Assembly (NCBI GenBank): GCA_014284505.1 | Contig: JAAFYY010000001.1 | Span: 7,861,845-7,925,844 of the forward strand | Source: Streptacidiphilus sp. 4-A2 | GTDB lineage: Bacteria > Actinomycetota > Actinomycetes > Streptomycetales > Streptomycetaceae | Length of the DNA: 64,000 nucleotides | Direction of reading: 5' to 3' | Part shown: positions 28,100 to 38,924 of the stretch, piece by piece | How positions within the stretch are numbered: the stretch's first letter is position 1 | Layout of the letters: each line of letters begins with the position of its first letter | Notes under the pieces: generated by a model | Databases searched by the model: none | Seen by the model: the letters and a program-made list of their open reading frames with translations, nothing else | Told to the model about the DNA's origin: nothing | Made by a program: the position numbers and the translations under genes

Positions 28100-29813
28100 T
28101 TACTCCGGGCGGCGGAGTCGGAACCAGTAGAAGCCGTGCCCTGCCAGGGTCAGCAGGTAGGGGAGCTCACCGATCGCGGGGAAGCGGACCCCGCCGATCA
28201 GCTCCACCGGGTGGCGTCCCAGATAGGCCGTCAGGTCCAGCTCGGTGGGCTGGGCGAAGCGCGAGAAGTTGTTCACGCACATGACCAGGTCGTCTCCGCC
28301 GTCGGGAAGGGACACCGTCCGGACGAAGGCCAGCACTGCGGGGTTGCTGGAAGGCAGCTCCGCGTACGAGCCGAGCCCGAACGCCGGATTGAGCTTGCGG
28401 ATCTCGATCATGCGGCGGGTCCAGTGCAGCAGCGAGCTGGAGCTGCTGGTCTGTGCCTCGACGTTGGTCACCTGGTAGCCGTAGACCGGGTCCATGATGG
28501 TCGGCAGGTTGAGCCTGCCCGGGTCCGCGGTGGAGAAACCGGCGTTGCGGTCCGGAGTCCACTGCATCGGGGTGCGGACCCCGTCGCGGTCGCCGAGCCA
28601 GATGTTGTCGCCCATCCCGATCTCGTCGCCGTAGTAGAGCACCGGCGAACCGGGCAGCGACAGCAGCAGCGCGGTGAACAGCTCGATCTGCTTGCGGTCG
28701 TTCTCCAGCAGCGGGGCCAGCCGGCGCCGGATGCCGACATTGGCGCGCATCCGCGGGTCCTTTGGCGTACTCCGCGTACATGTAGTCGCGTTCCTCGTCG
28801 GTGACCATCTCCAGGGTCAGCTCGTCGTGGTTGCGCAGGAAGATGCCCCACTGGCAGCCGGACGGGATGGCCGGGGTCTTCGCCAGGATTTCCGCGACCG
28901 GGTAGCGGGACTCCCGGCGCACCGCCATGAAGATCCTGGGCATCACCGGGAAGTGGAAGGCCATGTGGCACTCGTCGCCGCCGCGGCTGTAGTCGCCGAA
29001 GTAGTCGACCACGTCCTCGGGCCACTGGTTGGCCTCGGCCAGCAGCACGGTGTCCGGGTAGTCGGCGTCGATCTCGGTCCGCACCCGGCGCAGGAAGTCG
29101 TGCGTGGCCGGGAGGTTCTCGCAGTTGGTGCCCTCCTCGGTGTAGAGGTAGGGCACCGCGTCCAGCCGGAAGCCGTCGATGCCGAGGTCCAGCCAGAACC
29201 GCAGGGCGGCGATGATCTCCTCCTGCACGGCCGGGTTCTCGAAGTTGAGGTCCGGCTGGTGCGAGAAGAAGCGGTGCCAGAAGTACTGCTTGCGGACCGG
29301 GTCGAAGGTCCAGTTGCTGGTCTCGGTGTCGACGAAGATGATCCGCGCGTCGGCGAACTGCTTGTCGTCGTCGGCCCACAGGTAGTAGTCGCCGTAGGGG
29401 CCGTCGGGGTCGTTCCGGGAGGCCTGGAACCAGGGGTGCTGGTCGCTGGTGTGGTTCATCACGAAGTCGATGACCACGCGCATGCCGCGCTGGTGGGCGG
29501 AGTCCACGAAGTCCACGAAGTCGGCCAGGTCGCCGAACTCCGGCAGCACCGAGGTGTAGTCGGCGACGTCGTAGCCGCCGTCGCGCAGCGGGGAGGCGAA
29601 GAACGGGGGCAGCCAGAGGCAGTCCACGCCGAGCCACTGGAGGTAGTCCAGCTTGGAGGTGAGGCCGCGCAGGTCGCCCACACCGTCCCCGTTGCTTGTC
29701 CTGGAAGGAGCGGACCAGCACCTCGTAGAAGACGGCACGCTTGAACCAGTCGGGTCGCGGTCCTGCTGCGGGGTGTCGGTGAAGGTGTCGGGAACAGGCT
29801 CGTTGACGATCAC
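28100..29813 (-). CDS. treS: Trehalose synthase / maltose alpha-D-glucosyltransferase TreS (about three frameshifts)
   Basis: GH13 isomerase of about 570 residues interconverting trehalose and maltose. Start GTG 29813 (IVNEPVPDTFTDTPQQD), then WFKRAVFYEVLVRSFQD and SNGDGVGDLRGLTSKLDYLQWLGVDCLWLPPFF after two shifts near 29695-29755. Catalytic regions: VIDFVMNHTSDQHPWFQ, DGFRLDAVPYLYTEEGTNCENLP (nucleophile Asp), VLLAEANQWPEDVV (acid Glu), FLRNHDELTLEMVTDEERDYMY. A third shift near 28757 leads to RANVGIRRRLAPLLENDRKQIEL and LYYGDEIGMGDN. The start overlaps the glgE stop by four bases, so TreS and GlgE are coupled. Confidence 0.95.
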
Positions 29814-32097
29814 TGGGCGGCCCTCCGGACCGAGAAAATGTGGGCCGGCTGGTGGTGCGGGTCCAGCCGGACGTAGTTGTGGCGGCCCCAGCGGTAACGG
29901 TCCCCGGTGAGCCGGTCCTCACGTCGAGCACCTCGCCGGGGCCCTGGGCCTCCGGCGCGGCGAGCTCCATCGCGTCGAGGTCCAGCGACACCGTGGCCTC
30001 GTGGACGTGGTGGGGGTCCAGGTTGACCACCGTCAGGACCGTGTCGCGCCCACGCTCTTGGAGTAGGCGAGGACCTGGTCGTTGTCGGTGCCGTGGAACC
30101 GCAGGTTTCGCAGGAGTTGTAGTGCGGGGTGCTCGCGTCGCAGCCGGTTGAGGGTGGTGAGCAGCGGCGCGAGACTGTCCGGTCGATCCCAGTCGCGGGG
30201 TTTCAGCTGGTACTTCTCCGAGTCCAGGTACTCCTCGGAGCCGGGGTGGACAGCGGCGTTCTCGTAGAGCTCATAGCCCGCGTAGACGCCGTAGCTGGGG
30301 GAGAGGGTCGCGGCCAGGATCGCGCGGATCGCGAAGGCCGGGCGACCCCCGTGCTGGAGGTAGGCATGCAGGATGTCCGGGGTGTTGGTGAAGAAGTTGG
30401 GCCGCATCCAGGCGGCCGCCGCGCCGGACAGCTCGGTCAGGTAATCGGTGAGCTCCTGCTTGCCGTTGCGCCAGGTGAAGTAGGTGTACGACTGGTGGAA
30501 GCCGACCTTGCCGAGGGTGTTCATCATCGCCGGGCGGGTGAACGCCTCGGCCAGGAACAGCACGTCGGGGTCGGTCCGGGCGATGTCGCCCAGCACCGCC
30601 TCCCAGAAGACCACCGGCTTGGTGTGCGGGTTGTCGACGCGGAAGATCCGCACGCCGTGCCGCATCCAGTGGCGCAGCAGGCGGAGCGTTTCAGCGACCA
30701 GCCCGTCGAAGTCCTGGTCGAAGTTGACCGGGTAGATGTCCTGGTACTTCTTCGGCGGGTTCTCGGCGTAGGCGATGGTCCCGTCGGCGCGGGCGTGGAA
30801 CCACTCGGGGTGCTTCTCCACCCAGGGGTGGTCCGGGGAGCACTGGAGCGCGAAGTCGAGGGCGACCTCCAGCTCCAGCTCGCGCGCCCGGGCCACAAAG
30901 GCGTCGAAGTCCTCCATGGTGCCCAGGTCCGGGTGGATCGCCTCGTGCCCGCCCTCGGGCGAGCCGATCGCCCAGGGCGAGCCGACGTCGTGCGGCCCGG
31001 CCTCCAGCCCGTTGTTCGGGCCCTTGCGGTAGGCACGGCCGATCGGGTGCACCGGCGGCAGGTAGACCACGTCGAAGCCCATCGCGGCCACCGCGGGCAG
31101 CCGCAGCGCCGCCGTGCGCAGGTTCCCGGAGACGGGGGCCGCACGCCCGCCGGATCGACCACGGCACCCTCGGAGCGCGGGAAGAACTCGTACCAGGAGC
31201 CGTAGAGCGCCCGCGGCCGGTCCACCCGCAGCGCTGCCGGACGGGCGGCGGACACCAGCTCCCGCAGCGGGTGCCGCTCCAGGATCCGCAGCAGCTCCGG
31301 GCCGAGCGCCCGGTTCAGCCGTACGGCCGGCGGCAGCTCGCCCTGGCGCAGCACGGCCGCGGCCGACAGCACCACCGCGCGGCCCTCGCGCTTGGGCACC
31401 CCGGCGGCGGCCCGCTCCAGCAGCAGCGCGCCCTCCTCCAGTTCGAGCGCGGTGTCGAGCCCGGCCGGGATCTTGATCCCGGCGTGGTGCCGCCAGGTGG
31501 CGACCGGATCGCTCCAGGCCTCGACGGTGTAGGTCCACACCCCCGGCGAGGTGGCCACCACCCACGCGCCCCAGCGGTCGCTGCCGGGCGTCAGCTCGCG
31601 CATCGGGGTCCAGGGGCCGGTGCGGCCCTTGGGGTCGCGCAGCACCACATTGGCGCCGATCGCGTCATGGCCCTCGCGGAAGAGGGTGGCGCTCACCTCG
31701 AAGGGCTCGCCGACGACGGACTTGGCGGGGTGCCCCGCGCAGTCCAGCCGCGGGGACACGTCCAGTACCGGGATGGGCCGATCATCTGCTGCCCGCCCTC
31801 CGCTGCCCCCGCGGCCGGCTTGCCGCCCCTGGCGGCGGCGCCCTTCGCGGTCCTGGTGGTCGTCGCCTTGCGGGCCCGGGCGGTGCGGGCCGGCCCGGCG
31901 ACGGCGCCGCCGTCGGCCGCGCTGCTGCCAGTGTCGGTGCTGGAGCCGTTTGTGTCGCGGGCAGGTTTGGGCAGCGCGGCGGCTCTGGACGTGGCCCGCC
32001 GAGGCGATTCGGGGTCGGCTGCTGCTCCGTCCGGGTGTTCCGCTGTTGCATTCCCGCTCTGGCTGCATTCCCGCTCCTGACCACGATCGGCGGTCAT
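29810..32097 (-). CDS. glgE: Alpha-1,4-glucan:maltose-1-phosphate maltosyltransferase GlgE (about four frameshifts)
   Basis: GH13_3 enzyme that extends alpha-1,4-glucan from maltose 1-phosphate. After a low-complexity N-terminus (ATG 32097, Ala/Arg/Thr rich) the conserved part is IPVLDVSPRLDCAGHPAKSVVGEPFEVSATLFREGHDAIGANVVLRD, then FDVVYLPPVHPIGRAYRKGPNN, DFALQCSPDHPWV, HGVRIFRVDNPHTKPVVFWE (nucleophile Asp), DVLFLAEAFTRPAMM (acid Glu), SYTYFTWRNGKQELTDYLTEL, NTPDILHAYLQHGGRPAF. Breaks lie near 31775, 31137, 30047 and 29925; the C-terminus is NYVRLDPHHQPAHIF. First gene of the cluster, divergent from glgP. The true start may be nearer residue 100, close to IPVLDV. Confidence 0.95.
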
Positions 32098-32732
32098 CTG
32101 TTCGGAACGCGCGCGCGCAGCCGGCGGAAGCGTCCGGTAAGACGACCGGATGACTGCGATGGGTGGGCTGTGGGCATCCCGCAGCCACCGGCAAGTGACG
32201 TTGAGCGCCTTCCCTGGCCTCGCTGCCGACCAACCTGTCCGCCCGCCCGCTCCCCGCGCGCGGGGGGCGCGCGCTGCGCCATGCGCATGACGGAGGGTAC
32301 TGCACGGGGCTGCCCGCCGGGTACAACGAGCACGGGAGAGACGGGGACACGCTGGTACAACAGTTCGGATGGTGCGTCAGCTTGCGAACACCCAGGACCC
32401 GTGAGGCCCTGCCGCCGAAGCCGCCCCAGGCGGCCCCGACGACCTCGTCATGCCGCAAGGAGGTTTTTGACCTGCGCCGATCCTCGCACTGATCGGAAGC
32501 TTACAGACCAGTATCCACTTGTTTCGGCCAACGGAACGGAAGTCTCGACTGTGTCACCGGAATGCGCGGATCGTCCATACTGCGGGCGTAAGACGCCCGC
32601 GTATCGGGGGGGCGCGAAGTTCGGTGCCCTCTGCGCCGTTGTGCACCGGCGTGCGCCCGACTATCAGTTAATTCCCGCGCTGAGCTGCGGAGTTCCCTCC
32701 TGTTGTCGCAGTGGCACGCTACATTCCATGAC
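32098..32732. other. Intergenic region between divergent glgE and glgP
   Basis: 635 bases with no supported gene. Promoters for both directions must lie here. The segment 32460-32720 is less G+C-rich than the genes. I see no strong inverted repeat that I would call an operator. Confidence 0.55.
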
Positions 32733-35521
32733 GTGAAGGCAATTCGACGTTTTACGTGCGTACCGTCCTGCCCGAACCCCTCCAAGCCCTCAGTGAGCTG
32801 GCGTTCAATCTGCGCTGGACCTGGCATCCGGAGACCCGCGAGCTCTTCCGCGAGGTCGATCCGGAGGTCTGGGAGAGCGCCGGCCGAGACCCGGTACGGC
32901 TGCTGGGGCAGTCAGCCCGCAGCGGCTCACCGCCCTCGCCGCCGACCGGCGCTTCCTGCGCCGTCTCGGAGCCGCGGCCGACGACCTGCACGACTACCTC
33001 GACGGCCCGCGCTGGTACCAGACCCCGCCGGCGGACCACGCCGACTCCCCGGACGCTTCCACCCGCTCCACTTCCGCCGCTTCCGCTTCCGTCACTTCTT
33101 CTGCCGCTTCGGCTTCTCCGGCTTCTTCCGCCGCTTCTTCCGCTTCCGGTCCGTTCGCACCGGCCGTGGCCGGGCGGCCGACCGCCGTCGCCTATTTCTC
33201 GCCCGAATTCGGCATCACCGCCACTTTGCCCCAGTACTCCGGCGGCCTCGGAATTCTGGCCGGAGACCACCTCAAGGCCGCCAGCGACCTCGGCGCCCCG
33301 GTCATCGGCGTCGGCCTGCTCTACCGCCACGGCTACTTCCGGCAGTCGCTCTCCCGCGACGGCTGGCAGCAGGAGCGCTACCCGCTGCTCGACCCGCACG
33401 AGCTGGCCGTCACCCAGGTGCGCGAGCCGGACGGCAGCCCCAGCAGCGTCACGCTCTCCCTGCCCGGAGGCCGGCGGCTGCACGCCCGGATCTGGAAGGC
33501 CCAGGTCGGGGGGTGCCGCTGCTGATGCTGGACTCCGACACCGAGGAGAACGCCCCCTCCGAACGCGACGTCACCGACCGCCTGTACGGCGGCGGGAGCG
33601 AGCACCGGCTGCTCCAGGAGATGCTGCTGGGCATCGGCGGCGTGCGTGCGGTCCGCAACTACTGCCGCCTCACCGGCCACCCGGAGCCCGAGGTCTTCCA
33701 CACCAACGAGGGCCACGCGGGCTTCCTGGGCGTCGAGCGGATCCGGGAACTGGTCTGCGCGGGGCCGTCCGGTGACGGCCTGGACTTCGACAGCGCGCTG
33801 GAGGTGGTCCGCTCCGGCGCGGTGTTCACCACCCACACCCCGGTGCCCGCCGGATCGACCGCTTCGACCGGGAGCTGGTCCGGCCACTTCTCCGGCGACG
33901 CCGCCCTCGACGGCGTACCCGCCGAACGGGTGCTCGCGCTGGGCGTGGAGAGCTGGCAGGGCGGCGATCCGGGGCTGTTCAACATGGCCGCCATGGGCCT
34001 GCGGCTGGCCCAGCGGGCCAACGGCGTGAGCCTGCTGCACGGTCAGGTCAGCCGGGGCATGTTCAACGGACTCTGGCCGGGTTTCGACCCTGAGGAAGTG
34101 CCGATCACCTCCATCACCAACGGCGTGCACGCCCCGACCTGGATCGACCCGGAGGTGGTCCGGCTCGGCGCCAGGCTGATCGGCGCCGAGCGCGCCGACG
34201 ACGCCATGGTGATCGGCGGGGCCCGCCGCTGGTCCGGCATCGAGGGGATCACCGACCAGGACATCTGGGAGCTGCGCCGCCGGCTGCGCAACCAGCTGGT
34301 GGACGAGGCCCGGGAGCGGGTCCGGGCGTCCTGGCGCCAGCGCGGCGCCAGCGACGCGGAACTGGGCTGGGTCGCCGACATACTCGACCCGGACGTCCTC
34401 ACCATCGGCTTCGCCCGCCGGGTGCCCTCGTACAAGCGGCTGACGCTGGTGCTCCGTGACCCGGAGCGGCTGCGCGCCCTGCTGCTGCACCCGACCCGGC
34501 CGATCCAGATCGTGGTCGCGGGCAAGGCGCACCCCGCCGACGACGGCGGCAAGCGGCTGATCCAGGAAATGGTGAAGTTCGCGGACGACCCCGCGGTGCG
34601 CCACCGGATCATCTTCCTGCCCGACTACGACATGGACATGGCCGCCGCGCTCTACCCCGGCTGCGACGTCTGGCTGAACAACCCGCTGCGCCCGCTGGAG
34701 GCCTGCGGCACCTCCGGGATGAAGGCCGCCCTGAACGGGGCGCTGAACCTCTCGGTGCTCGACGGCTGGTGGGACGAGTGGTACGACGGCGGCAACGGCT
34801 GGGCCATCCCGACCGCCGAGGGCATCAGCACCGAGCCGGACGGCCCCGAGGCCGACCACCGGGACGAGGTCGAGGCGACGGCGCTGTACGAACTGCTGGA
34901 GCAGCAGGTCGCCCAGTGCTTCTACGACCGCGGCGCCGAGGACCTGCCCCGCCGCTGGATCGCGATGGTCCGGCACACCCTGGTCACCCTCGGCCCAAGG
35001 TCCTGGCCGGGCGGATGGTCCGCGAGTACGTCGAACGGCTCTACACCCCGGCGGCGGACTCGCACCGCACCCTCGCCCACGGCGGCTCCCATGCCGCCGC
35101 CCGGGAGCTCGCCGCCTGGAAGCGGCGGGTCCGGGCCGCCTGGCCGCAGGTCCGGGTGGAGCACGTCGAGGTCGGCGGCGCCGCCGACTCGCCCGAACTG
35201 GGCAGCACCCTGGACCTGCGGGTCCATGTCTCGCTGGACGGGCTCGACCCGGCCGACGTGGACGTCCAGGCGGTCTCCGGCCGGGTGGACGACGCGGACC
35301 GGATCAGCAGCCCCGGCGTGGTCTCGCTCAAGCCCGCCGACCGCGCCGACCTGGACGGCCGCTGGCGCTACGAGGGCCCGCTGGAACTGAGCCGTACCGG
35401 GCCCTTCGGCTACACCGTCCGGATCCTCCCGGCCCACCGGCTGCTCGCCTCCGGCGCGGAGCTCGGCCTGATCGCCGTCCCCGCGGAGACCCCGGGCATG
35501 GACTCCGGCCTGCTCCGCTGA
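32733..35521 (+). CDS. glgP: Alpha-glucan (glycogen/maltodextrin) phosphorylase GlgP (about six indels)
   Basis: PLP-dependent phosphorylase that releases glucose 1-phosphate from alpha-1,4-glucan, of the compact actinobacterial type. GTG 32733 gives VKAIRRFT; after a shift near 32755 VRTVLPEPLQALSELAFNLRWTWHPETRELF; further on VAYFSPEFGITATLPQYSGGLGILAGDHLKAASDLG, LYGGGSEHRLLQEMLLGIGGVRA, EVFHTNEGHAGFLGVERI, VFTTHTPVPAG, ITSITNGVHAPTW and the PLP site EACGTSGMKAALNGALNLSVLDGWWDEWY. Breaks lie near 32915, 33510, 33850 (deletion), 33890 (insertion) and 34995. A Ser/Ala/Thr-rich linker (33050-33160) before the catalytic core is unusually long. Confidence 0.94.
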
Positions 35522-35602
35522 CCGGCTGACCGGCTGACCGGCTGACCGGCTGACCGGCTGACCGGCTGACCGCTGACCGGCTGACCGCTGACTGGCTGAC
35601 GG
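35518..35602. repeat. Tandem repeat of CTGACCGG directly after the glgP stop
   Basis: Eleven units, the first six perfect 8-mers (35518-35565), then alternating 7- and 8-base units. The glgP stop codon TGA is part of the first unit. Because the unit is 8 bases and contains TGA, the array has a stop codon in all three forward frames. Confidence 0.8.
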
Positions 35603-35608
35603 CCTGTG

Positions 35609-35648
35609 CGCCGGGCGCCCCGGGGAATATCCCCCGGGGCGCCCGGCG
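35609..35648. terminator. Strong bidirectional hairpin between glgP and the LCP gene
   Basis: Perfect 17-bp arms CGCCGGGCGCCCCGGGG (35609-35625) and its complement (35632-35648) around the loop AATATC. It lies between convergent genes. Confidence 0.85.
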
Positions 35649-35669
35649 TGCGTCCGTGCCGGTCCCGGC

Positions 35670-37308
35670 TCAGTCCACGCAGGGGATGCCGTTGCCGCCC
35701 TCGACCGCGGGCCCCTGGAAGACCAGGTGCGGGGTGCCGCTCGACGAGGAGGCGCTGCCGCTTCCGGTGCCGGTGCCGCTGCCGCTGTCGGTGGCGGGCG
35801 CGGTGAAGCCCGCGCCGAGGATGACCTCCACATGCCCGGCGGTCACCGCGCCGCTGCTGCTCCCGCCGCCGCTGACGCCCAGCCTGGCGGCGATCTGGGC
35901 CGCGGCCGTACCGGCCCCGGCGCCGTAGAGCACCCGGGTGGCGCCGGTGAGGGAGTGGTCGCCCACCTGGCCCTGCGTGTATCCGGCCGCCACCAGCGCC
36001 TTCGACTCGATCGCCGCCCCGTGGTTCACCCCGGAGCCGTTGAACACGTCCACCACCGCGTGCGCGGCGGGCGCCGGGTCGGCCGGGGCGCCCGGCTTGG
36101 CCACCGGCGCCGGATCATGGCCGAACAGCGCCTGCACCGTCCGCTGCACCTGCGGGACGCTCACGTAGTTGACCGCCTGCATCCCCGTTCGGGATGTACA
36201 CCTCGGGGGTCATCGCGGTGATCGGGAGGGTGTTGAAGACGACCTTGCCACCGGTCAGGTTGGGTGCCTGCTGGGCGAAGTCGAGGATGTTCCACTGGTC
36301 GTCGATGACCACGTCCTTCTTGACGACGCCGAGCAGCCCCTGGAGCTTGCCCAGGTCGCTGAACATCCCGTCCTTCTTCAGCTGCACCTCCGCCGAGGTG
36401 ATGTACGCCTGCTGGCGGTGGGTGCGGGCGAAGTCGCCGCCGTTGCCGTCCCCGTCGGTGTCGGTGAGGTTGTGCCGCTGCCGGACGAAGGACAGCGCCT
36501 CCGCCGGGGTCTGCAGCACATTGTCCCCGGCCTTGAAGTTCGCCCCCGAGCCCTGGCCCTCCTCGGCCGGGTCGGAGGTGGCGTGGTTCAGGCAGACGGT
36601 GACCGGGCCGATCGCCTTGGCGATGTCGTAGAAGCCGATCAGGTTGACCTCGGCGAAGTGGTCGATGCGCACGTCGAGGAACTTCTGCACGGTCGTCAGC
36701 GTCGCCTCGCGGCCCACCTCCCGGCTCGCCTGCTCCAGCGCCGCACCGGTGAGCCCCTTGGCCTGAAGCCCCGCCATCGCCGCCGACTTGGCCAGGCCGT
36801 AGGCCTCCTTGATCTTGTGCATGCCCTGCTGCGAGCCGTCGCCGTTATAGGTCATCACATAGTCGTCACGGGGGATGGAGACCGCCTCCACCCGCGCGCT
36901 CTGGTTCGCGGGTATGTGCAGCAGGATCAGGCTGTTGGTGTTGTAGCCGCCCACATCGCTGGACGAACCCGCGTGCAGCTCGTCCTGGACGAACCAGCCC
37001 GGCAGATTGCTGCCGTCGTTGTTCTTCCGGCTGTCCAGGCCGATCAGCAGGATGTTCACCGAGTTGTCGAGCTTCGGTGGCGCGCCCTTCTGCGAGTTCT
37101 CGATCGCACTGGACGTCAGCACGCCGCTGGTCAGCTGGTGGTACCCGTACCAGGTCACCCCCGACGCCGCGAGCACGGTGCAGGACCCGGCGACCGCCGC
37201 CGTCCGGGCCGCCAGCAGGGCCTTCGCCGCCCCGCCCGGCCGCCTGCCGCCCGCGCGCCCGGCGCCCGAGCGCGTACTGCCCTGTCCCCGCCGAGCTCCG
37301 CCCGTCAC
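35670..37308 (-). CDS. LCP (LytR-CpsA-Psr) family protein with C-terminal LytR_C domain (one frameshift)
   Basis: About 547 residues. Basic cytoplasmic N-terminus, one membrane helix (AKALLAARTAAVAGSCTVLAASGVTWYGYH), then the extracellular LCP domain: VNILLIGLDSR, GGYNTNSLILLHIPANQSARVEAVSIPRDDYV (conserved Arg/Asp set), HKIKEAYGLAK, FAEVNLIGFYDIAKAIGPVTVCLN, LSFVRQRHNLTDTDGDGNGGDFARTHRQQAYI. After a shift near 36185 the LytR_C domain follows (VVDVFNGSGVNHGAAIESKALVAAGY) with a Ser/Gly tail. LCP proteins attach anionic polymers to peptidoglycan. GTG 37308 is chosen because AAAGGGG lies 7 bases upstream. Co-directional with the DUF6542 gene, 19 bases apart. Confidence 0.88.
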
Positions 37309-37327
37309 GTCCCGCCCCTTTCGCGCG

Positions 37328-37921
37328 TCAACCACGACCGCTCCCCTTCGCCTGCCGCCCGCGTACCACCCGTCCGACGCCGACCAGGGCCGCGCCGCCT
37401 GCCGCGAGCGCCATCACCGGGAACGCCCCGGCGACCCAGGCGACCAGATGCGTCGCCAGCGCCGTGGTGCCCGCGCTCGCCCCGTTCTCCAGCAGGTGCC
37501 CGAACAGCGACATGAGCAGCACCACCGGCGGAGTGCCGGTCGCCACCCACCAGACCCCGCCCCGGGTGCACAGCAGCGCCGCCGGGATCGCCCCCAGCAG
37601 CGCGCCGACCAGGAAGAGCGGCCCCGAACCGGCCCCGGCCAGGGCCCCGAGCAGCGGCACGGCGATCAGTACCAGCGCCGGCACCGCGCCCGGGATCTCC
37701 CGTCGCGTGGCCGCCCCCCGCCGCCGCTGTGCCCGCCCGCCGCCGTCCCGCCGTCCGGCTGCCGCACCGGCCGCCGCACCGGCCGCCGGCCGTGCCGGTG
37801 CCTGCCGGGGCACCCGCGTGCCCGGCCCGGACGCCCCCGCGTCCCGCTCGCCGCCGTCCGTGAAAGCGGGAGCCCCCGCCCCGCCCGCCCGGCCCCCCGG
37901 CCGACCCCAGGAGTCGGTCAT
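37328..37921 (-). CDS. DUF6542 small membrane protein
   Basis: Intact, 197 residues. ATG 37921 follows GAAGGG. The first ~75 residues are Gly/Ala/Arg rich and disordered (TDSWGRPGGRAGGAGAPAFTD). Four hydrophobic segments follow: IPGAVPALVLIAVPLLGALAG, GPLFLVGALLGAIPAALLCTRGGVWWVA, TGTPPVVLLMSLFGHLL, LATHLVAWVAGAFPVMALAAGGAALVGVGR. This matches DUF6542, found upstream of LCP genes in Streptomyces. Function unknown; transcription with the LCP gene suggests a cell-envelope role. Confidence 0.72.
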   Translation of the reverse strand: MTDSWGRPGGRAGGAGAPAFTDGGERDAGASGPGTRVPRQAPARPAAGAAAGAAAGRRDGGGRAQRRRGAATRREIPGAVPALVLIAVPLLGALAGAGSGPLFLVGALLGAIPAALLCTRGGVWWVATGTPPVVLLMSLFGHLLENGASAGTTALATHLVAWVAGAFPVMALAAGGAALVGVGRVVRGRQAKGSGRG

Positions 37922-38225
37922 CCTCACACCCTTCGCCCATGCCTCACCAGACGCAGCACCCTACGCCCCTTCATGGGACGCACTCAGCCCCTCCACAGTT
38001 GCGCCCACCCCCAACCAATCACCCAACCGAGCGAACCTTGGCGCTCAGCCGATGCGCATCCCATGGCGGAGTCGTTGAGCAGGGGCCGGAAAGCCGGACC
38101 GGCCGACCGGGAACGGCCTCCCGGCAGCATCCGCGCCGACCCGGGCGAGCTGAAGTGCAGGTCTCACTGCGCGGATGTACCGTCGTGGCGCTTGGTGGGG
38201 AGGGGTGAGGGGGCGGGCGGTGGGG

Positions 38226-38483
38226 TCAGGGGTTTGGGACGGGGGTGGGCTGGACCGGGGTCTGGAGTTGTTCGGCCTGTTCCTTGGTCAGGTTGGTGAG
38301 GGATCCGCAGGCGGTGCACTGGGTCGTGTACTTCGAGCTGACCGGGAACAGTGGGATGAAGAACAGCGTGAACTTGACGACGCGGCGGCGAAGCGCGTGG
38401 GCGGCGGAGTTGCCGCAGCGGCCGCAGAGCAGGACCACCATGGCGAGCTGGTAGAGGTATCTGCGGGTGCCGAAGATGATCAT
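38226..38483 (-). CDS. Small zinc-ribbon protein
   Basis: Intact, 85 residues. ATG 38483 follows AGGGGGA. MIIFGTRRYLYQLAMVVLLCGRCGNSAAHALRRRVVKFTLFFIPLFPVSSKYTTQCTACG shows two CxxC knuckles (CGRC, CTAC) that can bind one zinc, separated by a hydrophobic stretch TLFFIPLFPV. The C-terminus is Gln/Pro rich. This is the small zinc-ribbon family common in actinobacteria and of unknown role; similarity to YgiT-type antitoxins is not seen. Confidence 0.82.
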   Translation of the reverse strand: MIIFGTRRYLYQLAMVVLLCGRCGNSAAHALRRRVVKFTLFFIPLFPVSSKYTTQCTACGSLTNLTKEQAEQLQTPVQPTPVPNP

Positions 38484-38575
38484 GGGTGTCCCCCTGGCTG
38501 TCGGTGCCCGCGGGTGCGGGCGTGCGGGTGCTCGGACGAGTGTGCCGTCCGGTACTGACCGGTGGCGACCGGGTT

Positions 38576-38917
38576 TCAGCTGTTCGGGGCTGCGGTGCGG
38601 CGGGTGGCTGCCGCTTCCAGGAGGCTCCAGCCGTCCAGTTCCCGGGACGGATCCCGGGCCGGCTGCCATCCCTGGGCGCGGGCCTCGTCCAGCAGGGCCC
38701 GGGCGGTGCCCGGCCGGTTGAGGTTCGGCGGGGTGCCCGAGGTCTCCGGGAAGGTGATCAGCAGTCGGCCGTTCGCCCGCGCCAGGCGCAGGGACAGGGT
38801 GTCGCGGCAGTCCTGGTACCGGCCGTTGCCCAGGGCCTGGTGGTCGTGACCGACCGACCAGAAGAAGCTGTCCCCGTCCACCGTCAGCCGGCGCGCTCTG
38901 CCTGCTTTGCGGACCAT
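38576..38917 (-). CDS. Conserved hypothetical protein, 113 residues
   Basis: Intact. It begins VRKAGRARRLTVDGDSFFWSVGHDHQA and contains CRDTLSLRLARANGRLLITFPETSGTPPNLNRPGTARALLDEARAQGWQP. I read an alternation of beta strands with a C-terminal helix and no membrane segment. I do not recognise a named family, though small proteins with SFxWSV-H and ITFP motifs occur in Streptomyces as non-essential hypotheticals. It lies 7 bases downstream of the GNAT gene on the same strand, so the two are probably co-transcribed. Confidence 0.72.
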   Translation of the reverse strand: MVRKAGRARRLTVDGDSFFWSVGHDHQALGNGRYQDCRDTLSLRLARANGRLLITFPETSGTPPNLNRPGTARALLDEARAQGWQPARDPSRELDGWSLLEAAATRRTAAPNS

Positions 38918-38924
38918 TGGTCGC

